A stretch of 64,000 nucleotides of DNA from Lepidostoma basale (GCA_022606425.2 JAHDVF020000864.1:1364001-1428000); one strand, 5' to 3'. Counted from the stretch's first letter, positions 1 to 10,527 are shown. Notes: generated from the letters alone by a model not told the origin. Program-made: numbers and translations.

Positions 1-452
1 CGTATAGATAAGTTAAATGGGATGTTACAAGAAATTAGATTTGCTCTTGTGAATATAAAGAATGTCATTCTTCAAAATGACAACACCCAGCTGCATGTTG
101 CCGATATAACCCGGAAAAAAATCTAAGACCTTGGTTGGGATTTTTTATTGCATCCACCTTATTCTTCGAACTTGGCACCGAGCGATTATCACTTGTTTCG
201 CTCTTAAGAAATGCAATTAAGGTACAAAAAATTCGACAATATCGAAGAACTGAAATCAGGTCTCTCGGAGTTCTTCGAATATTATCCAAAAGCAGTTTAT
301 GAAAGAGGAATTTAAGATTTAGTAAATATACGGCAAAAAGTCGAAGATAATACTGGAAATTGCTTTGTAAAAAAATGATAATAAATAATTAAAAAAATTA
401 AGTTAATTTTTTTTTGTATAAAAACGACATTTATTCCGGGAACACCTAATAC
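1..452 (+). mobile_element. mariner transposon remnant, 3' part
   Basis: The plus-strand translation contains the C-terminal mariner transposase signature: LQNDN near 72-86, then HPPYSSNLAPSDYHLF around 148-205, where the last D is the third catalytic residue. In-frame stops (ATCTAA near 121, TCTTAA near 204) and frame changes make it non-functional. It is cut by the window start, so the N-terminus is not visible. The end near 440-452 (GGGAACACCTAATA) may be the 3' terminal inverted repeat next to a TA; that part is inference. Confidence 0.8.
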
Positions 453-1395
453 TTTGATATGTATAAGTAGTTGTGTCCGGGTTGTACCATGTTACCGGGA
501 AAACCCAAAATGTTAAGAATTGATCCTGCCAACGCAACGGTGCAAATTCAACGCACCTATTATATAATATAATAAGAGTTCAAGGAATCAATTATGAATG
601 GTTCATTAATTGATACCCGGAATATTAATGACATTCTTGCCGTTTCTGCTTGAATCGGCTTTATATTCAGAATTTTTCGAAAACGAGCAATTGAAGTCTT
701 TTTGGCAAGGACGTCATAAAATATTTCGATAGTAGGTCACAGATCAATGAAAAAGAAAGTGTTGAGAGAGCGAAAAAATTCCTTGCTGAAATAATGACAG
801 AGAGTGAGTGGCATATGTCAATAGAGACATGTTTTAAGTCGGATTATATTATTATATTTTCCTTTATTTGGCGATATTAGTTATTTGAGACATTGAATAA
901 GAATGTTTAATGGATGAGGACTTCTATCCATTTAAAATGGAACATTATTATGTAATTCAGTTAATTCAGAGCCATTATAATCCATTATTTGGCGGAAATA
1001 TTTCCTTTTTTGATGCTTTAATTCCAATTGATTCGTGGTAAGAAACTATAATAGATTAAACTAAAAAAGTTTCTTGATAATATGTAAGTAATATTTTGAA
1101 TAAAATTATAAATTTAGACCAATAAATTATTATTAACCTAATTTATTAAAAAAAATTGGTTACAATTTTGAACACATATACGAGTACACATATACGAGTA
1201 CACATGTAGGTACATACATATAATGTAAAATAAAGTTTTGCAAATATATCAGATTTTTAATATATTCATAAAATTCTATAATTTTTAAGTATGGTGTCAT
1301 TACCAAGATTGCATATTTTGGTAAAAACTTTTATTTTTAAACACTACAAAAACATTGATACGAAGCCATTACTTCACATTACGCAAAAGCAGTTT
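453..1395. other. AT-rich stretch, nothing recognised
   Basis: No coding signature or repeat family recurring elsewhere in the window was seen. A short direct repeat of ACACATATACGAGT occurs near 1173-1203. Confidence 0.5.
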
Positions 1396-1540
1396 GTGTA
1401 TAGCCACTGAGGAAGCTAGCTACAGAGTGAAACCGGTTGGCGCTACTTACTCAAATAAATTGGTTTAGATTAAGTGAAAAAGTGTTTAATTTTATTCGTA
1501 AATATAAAAACAATTTTCATAAATTTAAGGCGTTAACACT
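1396..1540 (+). repeat. P3 dispersed repeat (candidate Penelope-like terminal-repeat fragment)
   Basis: It contains CACTGAGGAAG, then GTGAAACCGGTTGG, then an AT-rich segment ending with TTAAGGCGTTAA. The GAAACCGGTTGG block and the GGCGTT tail recur at 54361-54550, which defines the family. Assignment to Penelope-like elements rests only on the hammerhead-like layout. Confidence 0.5.
1407..1441 (+). ncRNA. hammerhead-like motif, P3 (degenerate stem II)
   Basis: CTGAGGA fits CUGANGA, GAAA follows, and ACCGGT forms the short palindrome before U. The region that should pair as stem II does not pair well in this copy, so it is probably inactive. Confidence 0.3.
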
Positions 1541-1696
1541 GCGGAATTTTATGAACCAATGCATGGGTTTTTCCACACATGAAGATGGAGGTATAATATA
1601 AAATCTTTGAAATATGTCGAAAAAATTTAACCGTTGTTGAATACTAAAAGAAGATAATAAACACATAATTACGTACATCTAAAGGTTAATAATATA

Positions 1697-1935
1697 ATCA
1701 AAGAGAACTTGACCTTCGTGGCAGAGCGGCAAGGGCTACGACCGCCACACAGAAGTTTCCGTGTTCGATTCGTGGCGATGGTAGTGTGATTGTCACATTG
1801 TCTTTGGTCTGGCGGAGAATTCACGTGACAATAATATGAAGATAGATTCGCTACATGTCATGAAAATCAATAAAATAGCTAAAAATAAATTTGGATAATA
1901 ATTGGGTTCAAAAAACCTATTGTATACGGTAATTG
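1697..1935 (+). mobile_element. SINE-S, tRNA-derived SINE
   Basis: The head has an A-box-like TGGCAGAGCGG and a B-box-like GTGTTCGATTCGT, spaced as in a tRNA promoter. The body runs GTGATTGTCACATTGTCTTT and then TTCACGTGACAATAA. The same body recurs at 27351-27525, 33655-33805 (minus) and 54590-54790. The head resembles a tRNA, but the attached body and copy number make it a SINE. It would be transcribed by RNA polymerase III if active; no coding capacity. Confidence 0.75.
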
Positions 1936-2258
1936 GGTTCAATAAATACATATATTTTTCATCATTCCACAGTTTCTATCCCATCCCATACTGTATCTCA
2001 CCCTCACCAATATCTGTCTGAAATAATTTTATTATAGGCCATAAAACCACGGAACATGTTTTGTTCTATTTTGTAAGATTGAGACATAGAAGTGAATAGA
2101 AATGAACCCATTTGCCTTTTGCTTTTTTGGAATGTTGCATTCCCCAGTTCAAGTAAGTTCCACATGGACGGGGGATGAGCCTAGTTTGTTTATATATTTG
2201 TATGTGTATTAACAAACACTGTATGTTATCCTTCAATAAATATTGTATATTTAAAAAA
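1936..2258. other. unassigned AT-rich stretch with one shared motif
   Basis: Nothing coding. A motif around 2164-2184 (CATGGACGGGGGATGAGCCT) recurs inverted near 17210-17235, so part of this is an unclassified repeat. Confidence 0.4.
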
Positions 2259-2259
2259 A

Positions 2260-2696
2260 TATCAGTCATGACGTACGGAGCCGAGACGTGGATACTGACA
2301 AGAGGTCTAGTCTACAGATTCAACGTCGCCCAACCCACCATGAAAAGAGCCATGCTTGCAATAACCTCGAGGGACAGATTTAGAAACGAATTTATTCGAC
2401 AACAAACCAAGGTGACTGAGGTGGCTCTGAGGATGGGCGGGCTGAAGTGGCGAAGGGCTGGCCATATCTGTCGGAGAACCGACGGCCAATGGGGGAGACG
2501 GTTTCTGGAGTGTAGTGTTGGAGTCAGTGTTGGACGTCCCCCTGCCCGATGGACCGACGATCTGAAGAGGATTGCTGGATATGGATAGATGGGAGCAGCA
2601 ATGGATAGGGGGCGGTAGCGTGCTTTAGGAGAGGCCTACATTCAGCAGTGGATGACAGACGGCTGATGATGATGATGATGAAAAAAAAATTGATTT
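2260..2696 (+). mobile_element. LINE-B (RTE-type) 3' end
   Basis: The frame from about 2268 starts MTYGAETWILT, goes through KRAMLAITSRDRFRN and LKWRRAGHICRRTDGQWGRR, and ends GRPPARWTDDLKRIAG. This is the conserved C-terminal region of insect RTE-type endonuclease-reverse transcriptases. After the stop at 2586, the remainder in shifted frames still reads like EAYIQQWMTDG before a short ATG-repeat tail (2664-2681). It is 5' truncated, lacking the endonuclease and RT core. An AT-rich 12-mer (TTAAAAAAATAT) flanks it near 2251 and 2711 and could be a target duplication, but is low-complexity. Confidence 0.8.
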
Positions 2697-2728
2697 AAAA
2701 ATAAAAATTGTTAAAAAAATATAAAAAA

Positions 2729-3167
2729 TAACTAACTAACTAACCATCACGCCGTCTCCCCGAAGGAGTAGGCAGAAAGAACGGACTGCCACACTTTTCT
2801 TTCCTGACATATTTCTCTCGCTTCCTCAACATTCATACATCGTGTCATGCACGCGCGTCGATTTCTCTGACTTCTCACATGGCCGACATTCAATATTTGA
2901 TTAATTTGATCGTGACACGTTTTCCTCGGTCTTCCTCTATTTCTGGTTCCATTTACATCGTTAACATATATTTTTTTTTACCTCTCTTTATTCATTCATT
3001 CTTTGTCCAAATCATCTTAATGATCCTTTCATTATTTTGTTCATAACACCATCATTCGCACCGCATTCACTTCTTATATTTCCATTCGACACTCTATTAT
3101 ACACAGAGTATCCACACATTCGTCTAAGAGATCTCATTTCTACTGTATTTATTCTACTTTCATCCTT
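2729..3167 (-). mobile_element. LINE-A 3' end
   Basis: On the minus strand it ends with the family's 3' terminus (CCCCTTCGGGGAGACGGCGTGATGG-like, here with changes) and a (TTAG)n tail at 2729-2742. The decoded region matches the family C-terminus, RRACMTRCMNVEEARE to SAYPSGETA. It is 5' truncated and carries frame damage. Confidence 0.8.
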
Positions 3168-3812
3168 AAAGAAATATATGTGTTAAATATGTAACCATGG
3201 ATTTATTTACTGTACGTAAGTCAACTCGAAAGCTGAGAACAACAGAACTGTTAAAGTTTCATTTCAGCGTTAAATATCTTCCTTGTTCCGTTAAATGGGC
3301 AACTCTTACGGAACTAGGGAAGTGATTCTTTTAGTTTCTATCTCTAATACGGCCATAACCTACATTTAACCGGGCGGTGATCGATCCAAAGGGATTAGCA
3401 ACATCCTCAGGCAGATAGGGCTTAGCCCAGGCTCCGTCTGTTAAGTTGGCATTTAATCTGAAGAGATAACGGAACAGATGTACAATAGATTATTTGTAAA
3501 TCGTAATTATCCATTTTTTAGAAATTTCTGTGAAAACAACGTGATTTGAAGACTCTCGTTGATATAACAAATTTATGTAATGGCATTATTCATTAATAAT
3601 AATAATATGCTAACTTTTAAAGCGCCGTTTTTTTTATGTAATGCAACCTCAAGGGAGCATTAAGACGTGTTTAAATCTAAAAATCTAAATATGAACGCTG
3701 CATCTGATTTTCGCGATCGGTTAAATAAGTATAGTAGAACAAAGTATAAATGTTTAAATTAGGTATGAAATATGAAAAAGATGGGTTTTAAGTTTAGATC
3801 TGAAATCTGTCG
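3168..3812. other. no recognised feature
   Basis: Partly balanced base composition (3220-3480), but no ORF, splice pattern or recurring repeat supports a gene. Confidence 0.4.
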
Positions 3813-3924
3813 GAATGAATATTGAGGATTCGAGAGAATTATGTCAGGAAAGAAAAGTGTGTCAGTCCATTCTTTCTGCCTACCCCTTCGGGGAGAAGGC
3901 GTGATGGTTAGTTAGTTAGTTAGT
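3813..3924 (+). mobile_element. LINE-A, terminal ~110 bp
   Basis: Only the last part of the family is present: NIEDSRELCQE-like coding, SFCLPLRGE-like terminus and a (TTAG)n tail. It is a very short 5'-truncated insertion or a fragment. Confidence 0.75.
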
Positions 3925-4518
3925 TTAAAAATTTCACAATTGACGACACCAAATTGTTCTCCTTTTGTTTACAACAGTACTGACATACAACTATAATCAG
4001 AATAATCTAGAAACGGTCTCGGTTATATGTATCGTGTGCATTTTGAATTTTTCGAATTATTTTCGGAAAAAATCAATGTATTCCTCCCTCGTTCTATTGT
4101 ATTCAAAATATTATCGTACTCTCTCTTGATGACATTCGGGTTTTTGCCTATTTATATTAAGATATCTAATCGCATTCATCCCATCATATTATAGAATGCG
4201 TTTAATGCTTTATGTTACATTTGCAAGCTTTAATTTCAGTTACCAACATTGGTCGGCTTTCATATTCAAACAGAAACTTAAATCGTTAAGTCTTACCTTA
4301 TATTTACTTTTGGATCGAGTTGAAATTGTATGTAAACAGTGAAGTTTAAAATAGATCCGGAGAACCGATGTTGAAGAACGGAGAATAAAACTGCGAGAGC
4401 AACGACATCAAATAAGAGTGAAACCCTAGGTAAGGGTTAACCTTTATTTGTAGAAAACAGATGCGCAATCTTCGGTCTTTTAGGAAATAATTTGAAATAA
4501 CATGTTGCTAACGTCACA
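3925..4518. other. no recognised feature
   Basis: AT-rich; no motif shared with other parts of the window was found. Confidence 0.4.
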
Positions 4519-4624
4519 TATTGGGTTTTTCATTAAGAGCTCTCCAACTTTGAAATGAAATAAAACAACCGGTCTAAGTTATATTGTCAAATTTATAATT
4601 TTAAAGGACGTTAAATGATATTAT

Positions 4625-5106
4625 GATAACGTAAAGTTGAAACTCCGCCAGAGAATGATCAAATGCTATGTGTGGTCTGTTTTATTGTACGGGTGTGAAA
4701 CTTGGACCCTGAAAGTTAACTCAATGAACAGACTGGAAGCATTTGAAATGTGGCTCCATCGCCGAATGCTCAGAATTCCCTGGACAGACATGGTTACCAA
4801 TACCGAAGTCCTGAGGCGAGCTAGAGTTGACAGGGAATTGTTATCAACTATCAAGGTTTGAAAGATCTCATATCTGGGTCATATACTGCGTGGGGAAAAG
4901 TACCACCTTCTCCAACTGATATTGGAGGGAAAAATTGAGGGACGCCGAGGGCCCGGAAGGAGACAAATGTCCTGGCTGCGAAACGTGAGGGAGTGGACCG
5001 GCATCCGAAGTGTTGAGGAGCTGTTCCGAGTGGCGCAGGACAGGGACAGGTTCGCCGAGGTGATCGCCAACGTTGGGGGGACCCGACAGGGCACTTGAAG
5101 AAGAAG
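4625..5106 (+). mobile_element. LINE-G 3' end with 12-bp target duplication
   Basis: The translation reads MIKCYVWSVLLYGCETWTLK, LEAFEMWLHRRMLRIPWTD, a stop at 4859, then in another frame ISYLGHILRGEKY, GKIEGRRGPGRRQMSWL and VEELFRVAQDRDRFAE. This is the C-terminal part of an insect non-LTR reverse transcriptase (RTE-like by its LYGCETW and GRRGPGRR motifs). The tail is GAAGAAGAA. AAATGATATTAT flanks it exactly at 4613-4624 and 5107-5118, proving retrotransposition into the host DNA transposon. 5' truncated. Confidence 0.9.
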
Positions 5107-5515
5107 AAATGATATTATAAATAAAACCCAAAGTGTGTTATTGTGAAGACCATTTACTCGGCAAATAGCCAGCAGATCGAGCTAAAAGTTTCAGAATTGA
5201 TTAAATGGAACCCAGTGGTGGTTAAAGACATACTTTTGTTACGAATTGAGCTCTGATTAACTTTATAAATTAATAAATTAATTGATAATCGAGTCCAATT
5301 TTTAGAGTTCATATTCGCTTGGCATGGCCAGATAGCGAATTAGCCGCTTAGTATATTATAAATGGCTGCAGTGGCTTTGCTGCAGTTAGTGTGTATCCTG
5401 GTGATCAAAGGGTTTTTGGGTGACGCCCAAAGTTTGACAGCCTGTAGCAGCCATTTTGGTAAAGCGACCGCTGTCAAATTTCACATGAATATTTATTTTG
5501 TATAAATATTCTACT

Positions 5516-5721
5516 ATGGAACGCTACACGCTTCAACAACGCGTTGAAATTGTTAAAATTGATTATCAAAATTAGTGCTCTGTTCGCCAATGTATGGCAT
5601 TCATGGCCGTCCTGCAGAGTCCACAATACGTCGTATAACGCATAAATTAGAGACAGCCGCGTCGGTGGTCGATGAAGCGATGCCTATACGTCAAAAAAAG
5701 CAAGATAAAAAGTGGCAATGA
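5516..5721 (+). pseudogene. Tc3-like transposase N-terminal remnant
   Basis: From the ATG at 5516 the protein begins MERYTLQQRVEIVKIDYQN and then meets a stop at 5573. Shifted frames continue SVRQCMAF and then IHGRPAESTIRRI before a stop near 5719. The first helix-turn-helix of insect Tc3-like transposases has this pattern. The catalytic DDE half is absent. Frameshifts and stops make it dead. Confidence 0.7.
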
Positions 5722-5898
5722 CACTTAGACAGGTTATTTTATTTCATTTCAATATTCGAGCGCTCTTAATGAAAAACCCCATATAAATCAAATAGTCCAT
5801 TGTTTTGGCCGAAATACTATGATACCTCAACATTATTACTGTTAAAATTTAAAACACTGTTATTATATCACAATTTTTATTTATTTACTGAGTGTCGC

Positions 5899-5934
5899 GA
5901 CAGCTGTTTCGCCAACTGATGTTGGCATCATCAG
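5899..5934 (-). ncRNA. hammerhead-like ribozyme motif, P1
   Basis: On the minus strand: CTGATGA, one extra T, a GCCAAC/GTTGGC stem with the loop AUCA, GAAA, palindrome CAGCTG and UC. It fits a minimal type I hammerhead with very short helix III. Cleavage is untested. Confidence 0.45.
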
Positions 5935-5966
5935 GTGTTACAATAAAAACGTTTTTATTGTAACAC

Positions 5967-6002
5967 CTGATGATGCCAACATCGGTTGGCGAAACAGCTG
6001 TC
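5967..6002 (+). ncRNA. hammerhead-like ribozyme motif, P1
   Basis: Same layout as the minus-strand neighbour, with an intact GCCAAC-ATCG-GTTGGC hairpin, GAAA and ACAGCTGT followed by C. Stem I flanks pair poorly here, so activity may need a dimer, as proposed for Penelope-like hammerheads. Confidence 0.45.
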
Positions 6003-6060
6003 GCGAAACTCAGTAAATAAAAAGAAATTGTGATATTATAATAGTGTTTTAAATTTTAAC

Positions 6061-6804
6061 CTATATAAATCATTTGGAAAGTATTTCTTTTTAACCCAAA
6101 GATCAATAGTAGTTTTTGATAGATACGTTAAATTTCTATTTGTAAAGTAATCAAGCAAGTAAAACCTCAGATCGTCGTTTCCAACTACTCACGAAGTTAA
6201 TAGCTTTCATGTTCTTGTCGGCCTAAACTTTTGGTGACATCACGCCTAACTTTCTCAAAGTAATGTACCCGTGACTAGGAAGTGAATAAGTTGGAAGGGT
6301 AATGCTAAAACATAATTTATTAATCTTTGCACAACAGAAGAATCGATATCAAGGTGGGACTTAGTTTGAGGTTTCGTATACTTTAGTTTTTGTCGAAGTC
6401 TTAAAATATTGACAGCAAAATAAATATGTTTTAGATCGTTCCTTTATATTACATGTTTACAGCATCGAGTGATAACAGATTGAGTAACATTTCATAAAAG
6501 GAAGATAAGCGGAACGTATGAAGAGAGGACCTTTTCTTTACGATTTAACATATATTCGATGCTGTGGGTCTAGGGCGTATGGAATTTTGGAACCAAAAAA
6601 ATGCGTTCGAAAAAATTGTATTGTAAAATGTTGTCAAAAGGATTAAATATTAAACATTTAGTAAAGTGGTTTGGTATTTTCTGTTATGGTCAAGTGATTA
6701 CCATTTTATTCCTGCGGTAAGTGGGGAAGGAAAGAAAAAACTGAATTGAAATCCACGTAAAAATAGTTATAACATTAGATGAAACTTATGTGTTAATTAA
6801 TTTA
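6061..6804. other. no recognised feature
   Basis: AT-rich, no coding pattern and no family seen elsewhere in the window. Confidence 0.4.
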
Positions 6805-6958
6805 AGCAGTCCATTGTTTTGGCCGAAATATTATGATACTTAGACATTATGAACTGTTGAATTTACAACACTGTTCATCCTTCCTTATCATCCTTCCATA
6901 TTATCCTTTTTATTATAAATTTTTGAGAATGTCGCGACAGCTGTTTCGCTAATCGATG

Positions 6959-7456
6959 TAACTAACTAATTAACCATCACGCCGTCTCCCCAGAGGGGTA
7001 AGCAGAAAGAATGGAACGCCACACTGTTCTATCCTGACAAACTTTTCTCGATTTCTCTACATTCATACATCTTGTCACGCACGCACGTTGATTTTCCCGA
7101 CTCCTCACGTGACCGACATTTAACATTTGATTGATTTGATCGTGCCATGTTTTCCTCGATCTTCCTCTATTTCTAGCTCTTTATATATAACTTCTTCACC
7201 ATTCTGTCTTCACTCATTCTTCCCATTCGTCCAAACCATCTTAATGACCCTTTCATTATTTTGTTCATAACACCATCATTTGCACCGCATCCACTTCTTA
7301 TACTTACATTTGACACTCTTTCATATACAGATCTCGTATGTGATAGTGTAGCATTCGTCTTAGAGATCTCATTTCTACCGCATTTATTCTACTTTCATCC
7401 TTCTTTTGCCAGTACCACGCTTCACTACCATACATACGGGTAGGCACAAGAACATT
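6959..7456 (-). mobile_element. LINE-A 3' end inserted in P1
   Basis: The minus strand carries the family terminus and a degenerate (TTAG)n tail at 6959-6972, then the RSLRRMC to YPSGETA region with several frame breaks. The 5' truncation lies near the family sequence that encodes GVLVPTLMYG. Confidence 0.8.
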
Positions 7457-7484
7457 TATAATGTTAACTAGTTGTTTGTAACAC

Positions 7485-7520
7485 CTGATGATGCCAACAT
7501 CGTTTGGCGAAACAGCTGTC
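7485..7520 (+). ncRNA. hammerhead-like ribozyme motif, P1
   Basis: CTGATGA, T, GCCAAC-ATCG-TTTGGC, GAAA, ACAGCTGT, C. One stem pair is lost (G to T) relative to the other P1 copies. Confidence 0.4.
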
Positions 7521-7575
7521 GCGACATTCTCAGAGAGTGTATAATAAACATTTGTGATATTATAGAAGTGTTTTA

Positions 7576-8067
7576 CAATTAATAATTAAAGCAGTTTTAA
7601 TATGGGTACCCGTTGTAACCTATTTTGATACACGTATACATGTTATTAGCACAATAAAAATGGTATATTATTACACATTAAAACAATGTCGTATGCAGTC
7701 GTTTTCTTCTAGTAGTGTAAACATTATTTGAACGAACCTCGTCATACCAAAATTTAAAATTTACAAACGAAATCTGAGATAATGGAATTTAACGCCCGAA
7801 TTGTTCTCCTTATACTCGTAATAAGAACTGTCAACTTTGCCATGCCCAAAGGTAACCATTAGGAACTAAGGAAGATAAGGGTTCTCATTAAAACCTCGAG
7901 CCTTTGACCGTCATGACCAAATATGCGTGCGAATTAACTCGTAACGTAATAAAAGTCGAGTACAAATAGTATTTCGTATTTAACAGAAATAATTTCTCTC
8001 GCACTCGCATCTGGTAGTGGCGTAGTGCTTGAATTTTAATTATTATATTATAGCATTTCAAATAAGA
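7576..8067. other. no recognised feature
   Basis: AT-rich; no gene or repeat assigned. Confidence 0.4.
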
Positions 8068-8550
8068 TGTTATGCATGGAAGTGAAGCATGGAACTGGCA
8101 AAAGAAGGATCAAAGTAGAATAAATGCAGTAGAAATGAGATCTCTAAGACGAATGTGTAGCAAATCTGTATATGATAGAGTGACAAATGCAAGTATAAGA
8201 AGTGAATGTGGTGCGAATGAAAGTGTTATGAACAAAATAAGGAAAGGGTCATTGAGATGGTTTGGACACATGGATAGAATGAGTGAAGACAGAATGGTAA
8301 AGAAGGTATATGTAAACGGCGTGAATGGAGCTAGAAATAGAGGAAGGCCGAGGAAAACGTGGCACGATCAAATCAATCAAATATTGAATGTCGGTCACTT
8401 GAGGAGTCGGAAAAATCGACGTGCGTGCATGACAAGATGTATGAATGTAGAGGAAGCGAGAGACGTATGTCAGGACAGAACAGTGTGGCGTTCCATTCTT
8501 TCTGCCTACCCCTCCGGGGAGACGGCGTGATGGTGAGTTAGTTTTAGTTA
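8068..8550 (+). mobile_element. LINE-A 3' end, open frame
   Basis: One open frame of about 150 codons starts MHGSEAWNWQKKDQSRINAV and runs through RSLRRMC, GSLRWFGHMDRM, GARNRGRPRKTWHDQINQI and NRRACMTRCMNVEEARDVC to SAYPSGETA, ending at TGA 8528. TGG plus TTAG repeats follow. This is the C-terminal region of a non-LTR RT, after the RT core; it cannot act alone. It is one of the least damaged copies, which suggests comparatively recent insertion. I place the family in the RTE-like group on motif style only. Confidence 0.85.
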
Positions 8551-8923
8551 GGTACAAATGTTGTAAGAATAGTTTCAGAGATTTGCTGATGCGATGCCGA
8601 TGGTAAACTCTGGGTATTCTTAAATAAAATATAATTGGTAAATCTTAGGTGGATTTCATGTCCTACGTAATTTTAATTTAACAAGACTGAAAAAGTTACC
8701 TAATTGGTTGTAAATACGATACATTATAAAAAAAAAACGTTTGTAATATATATGATCAGTTTCAGCACCTTGCTGCCATCTTCTGGCAACTACATCAAAG
8801 TTTTATATATAATATTAATGGTGGGGGTTAAAATTTGATAATTATATTTAACTCATTCTCACAAGTAATTCCATAATTTTTTTTATACATAAATGAAGTT
8901 ATTGGTACTTTGTATTATTTGAA
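8551..8923. other. no recognised feature
   Basis: AT-rich; nothing assigned. Confidence 0.4.
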
Positions 8924-9229
8924 AGAGTGCCTGTGCACCGGAGCGGCGCTAGGTGGCGGAGCGGTGAGCGAGGTAAAAATCCACCATAAAATCTCCGCTC
9001 CTTTTCAGTGGACAGGGAGTTGCGAACTATGTAGTTTACAAATTCATACAAAACCGGGAAGCGGAGCGAAGACGCGGAGCAGAGAAGCGGACTCGCGGCC
9101 TAGCTCTGCGTATGGAATAACACAGTCCGCAACTCCGCTCCGCTACCTAGCTCCGCGTCTATGGACAGACACAGTCCGCAACTCCGCTCCGCATTACTCC
9201 CTCGCTCCGCTCCGGTGGACAGGCACCCT
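8924..9229. mobile_element. GC-rich inverted-repeat (foldback/MITE-like) element
   Basis: The ends are inverted copies: GTGCCTGTGCACCGGAGCGG at the left and its mirror ending GGTGGACAGGCACCCT at the right. Inside are many GCGGAGC/GCTCCGC words, on one strand in the left half and on the other in the right half, so the whole unit can fold. It is strikingly GC-rich against the AT-rich surroundings. No transposase and no clear target duplication. The 112-codon ORF across it is compositional. Confidence 0.65.
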
Positions 9230-9382
9230 AATTGCAGAAACTGGTTAAAACTTATAAAAAAGGTGAAGGTAAAATAAACATTAAGGTATTATATTGTATT
9301 ATATAATAATGTTAATATTTATTTTTATTTTCATTATTTATTAGAACTACTTTAGTTTTTACTTTAGTTTAGTACTTTACTT

Positions 9383-9486
9383 AATGTTGAGGAATCGAGA
9401 GAAATATGTCAGGAAAGAAAAGTGTGGCAGTCCATTTTTTCTGCCTACCCCTTCGGGGAGACGGCATGATGGTTAGTTAGTTAGTT
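9383..9486 (+). mobile_element. LINE-A, terminal ~100 bp
   Basis: Encodes only NVEESREICQERKVWQS and the terminus, ending with TGATGG and TTAG repeats. Confidence 0.75.
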
Positions 9487-9549
9487 TTTTTTACTACTGA
9501 CTTGTAAAATGGAGTATGAAAAGATCAAATACAAGGTCACACAATATTC

Positions 9550-9895
9550 ATGATCTTGTACCTTGTAGTACCGGTCGAGACAAGAAAACTTATAAATCAA
9601 ATGTGGCAGCTCTTCGAAATAACAAGGGTACGGAATTTCACACCCGAACGAGAACAAAAGCGAGCGCACAAAGGCCGTAATAGCTTGAGAAGGATATTGT
9701 GTCCTAGCGCCGCAGTATATCAGGCCCTATCACAGCCCATAAACGTTTTTGATAAGAATTTTTTCTTTTCTCACGTCCTTAGATCAGTTGGAAGGGTGGC
9801 CAGACGCGCCATACGACTTTTTCATTATGGAATCACAGTATAGACATTTTATGTTTTTTGGTCCTCCGATAACAGTTTTAAAATATGTGTATACG
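9550..9895 (+). pseudogene. uncertain transposase-like remnant
   Basis: An open frame of 97 codons (9550-9843) has no recognised product. In the +1 frame near 9790-9840, GWPDAPYDFFIMES resembles the WPARSPDLTPLDFFLWG block of Tc1/mariner-related transposases, but the match is short and degenerate. It could equally be unique sequence. Confidence 0.25.
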
Positions 9896-10090
9896 TTATT
9901 TTTTTAACTGAATGTAGAACGTTTTTATTTTATTGCCTGGGTTTAAATATAGTGAATTTCTGGGAGAGTATAAATTTTCTTCGCCTTGTCAATAGCAATG
10001 TTGTTACATTAACAATTTAAACATTGTATAGTTTCATTGAGAATTTAAGTCATACCCGTAATTGCTTTTTAATTACATAGAAACTGTTTA

Positions 10091-10351
10091 ATAAGATGGT
10101 TTGGACATATGGGAAGAATGAATGAAGAAAGAATGGTAAAACCATAAGTAGAGGAAGACCGAGGAAAACGTGGCACAATAAAATAAATCAAATATTGATT
10201 GTCGGCCACGTATGGAGTCAGGGAAATGACACGTGCATGACACGATGTATAATTGTTGAGGAAGCGATAGAAATATGTCAGGAAAGAAAAGTGTGTCAGT
10301 CCATTCTTTCTGCCTACCCCTTCGGGGAGACGGCGTGATGGTTAGTTAGTT
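10091..10351 (+). mobile_element. LINE-A 3' end
   Basis: Starts at the RWFGHMGRMNEERMV segment, has a small internal deletion before the RGRPRKTW segment, and ends in the family terminus with TTAG repeats. Confidence 0.75.
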
Positions 10352-10527
10352 ATTTTAATAAAAGGGGATAAGTAAAGGTTTGTCTGTTATTGTTGTTCTC
10401 ATCTCTTTATTTACAGTTCAGATAGATTTTTTTTCAAAAACCCGCAGAATAATTTTCATATTTATTCCCTGTTATAAGTAGGTACAAGAATATAGTATAT
10501 TTATAATGATAGTATATTTATAATGAT

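Larger units (their letters stand above)
4521..5781 (+). mobile_element. Tc1/mariner-type (Tc3-like) DNA transposon, interrupted
   Basis: Matching terminal inverted repeats lie at 4521-4566 (GGGTTTTTCATTAAGAGC, then TTGAAATGAAATAAAA) and 5737-5781 in reverse. Both ends abut TA (4519-4520 and 5782-5783), the usual duplication for this superfamily. Inside are a LINE insertion (4625-5106) and a decayed transposase N-terminus (5516-5721). Without the LINE the element would be under 0.8 kb, too short for a full transposase, so it is an internally deleted, non-autonomous copy. Confidence 0.8.
5795..6060. repeat. P1 repeat, head-to-head inverted pair
   Basis: Arms of about 100 bp (5849-5944 and 5949-6049) are near-perfect inverted copies meeting at AAAACGTTTT. 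Each arm carries the hammerhead-like core. The left flank CCATTGTTTTGGCCGAAATA recurs at 6812, 52107 and 57702. Inverted terminal repeats next to a truncated body are typical of Penelope-like elements, but no RT is present here. Confidence 0.65.
6805..7575. repeat. P1 inverted pair interrupted by LINE-A
   Basis: The left flank CCATTGTTTTGGCCGAAATA and a minus-oriented P1 core (to 6958) are followed by a LINE-A copy and then a complete plus-oriented P1 unit (7475-7565). The left copy is cut inside the loop of its hammerhead-like hairpin. Confidence 0.65.

Noticed and set aside
8249..8557. 102-codon minus-strand ORF
   Set aside because: It is antisense to the LINE-A coding block and recurs wherever LINE-A occurs; not a gene.
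8910..9248. 112-codon ORF rich in charged residues and proline
   Set aside because: Lies across the GC-rich foldback element; explained by its repeated GCGGAGC words.
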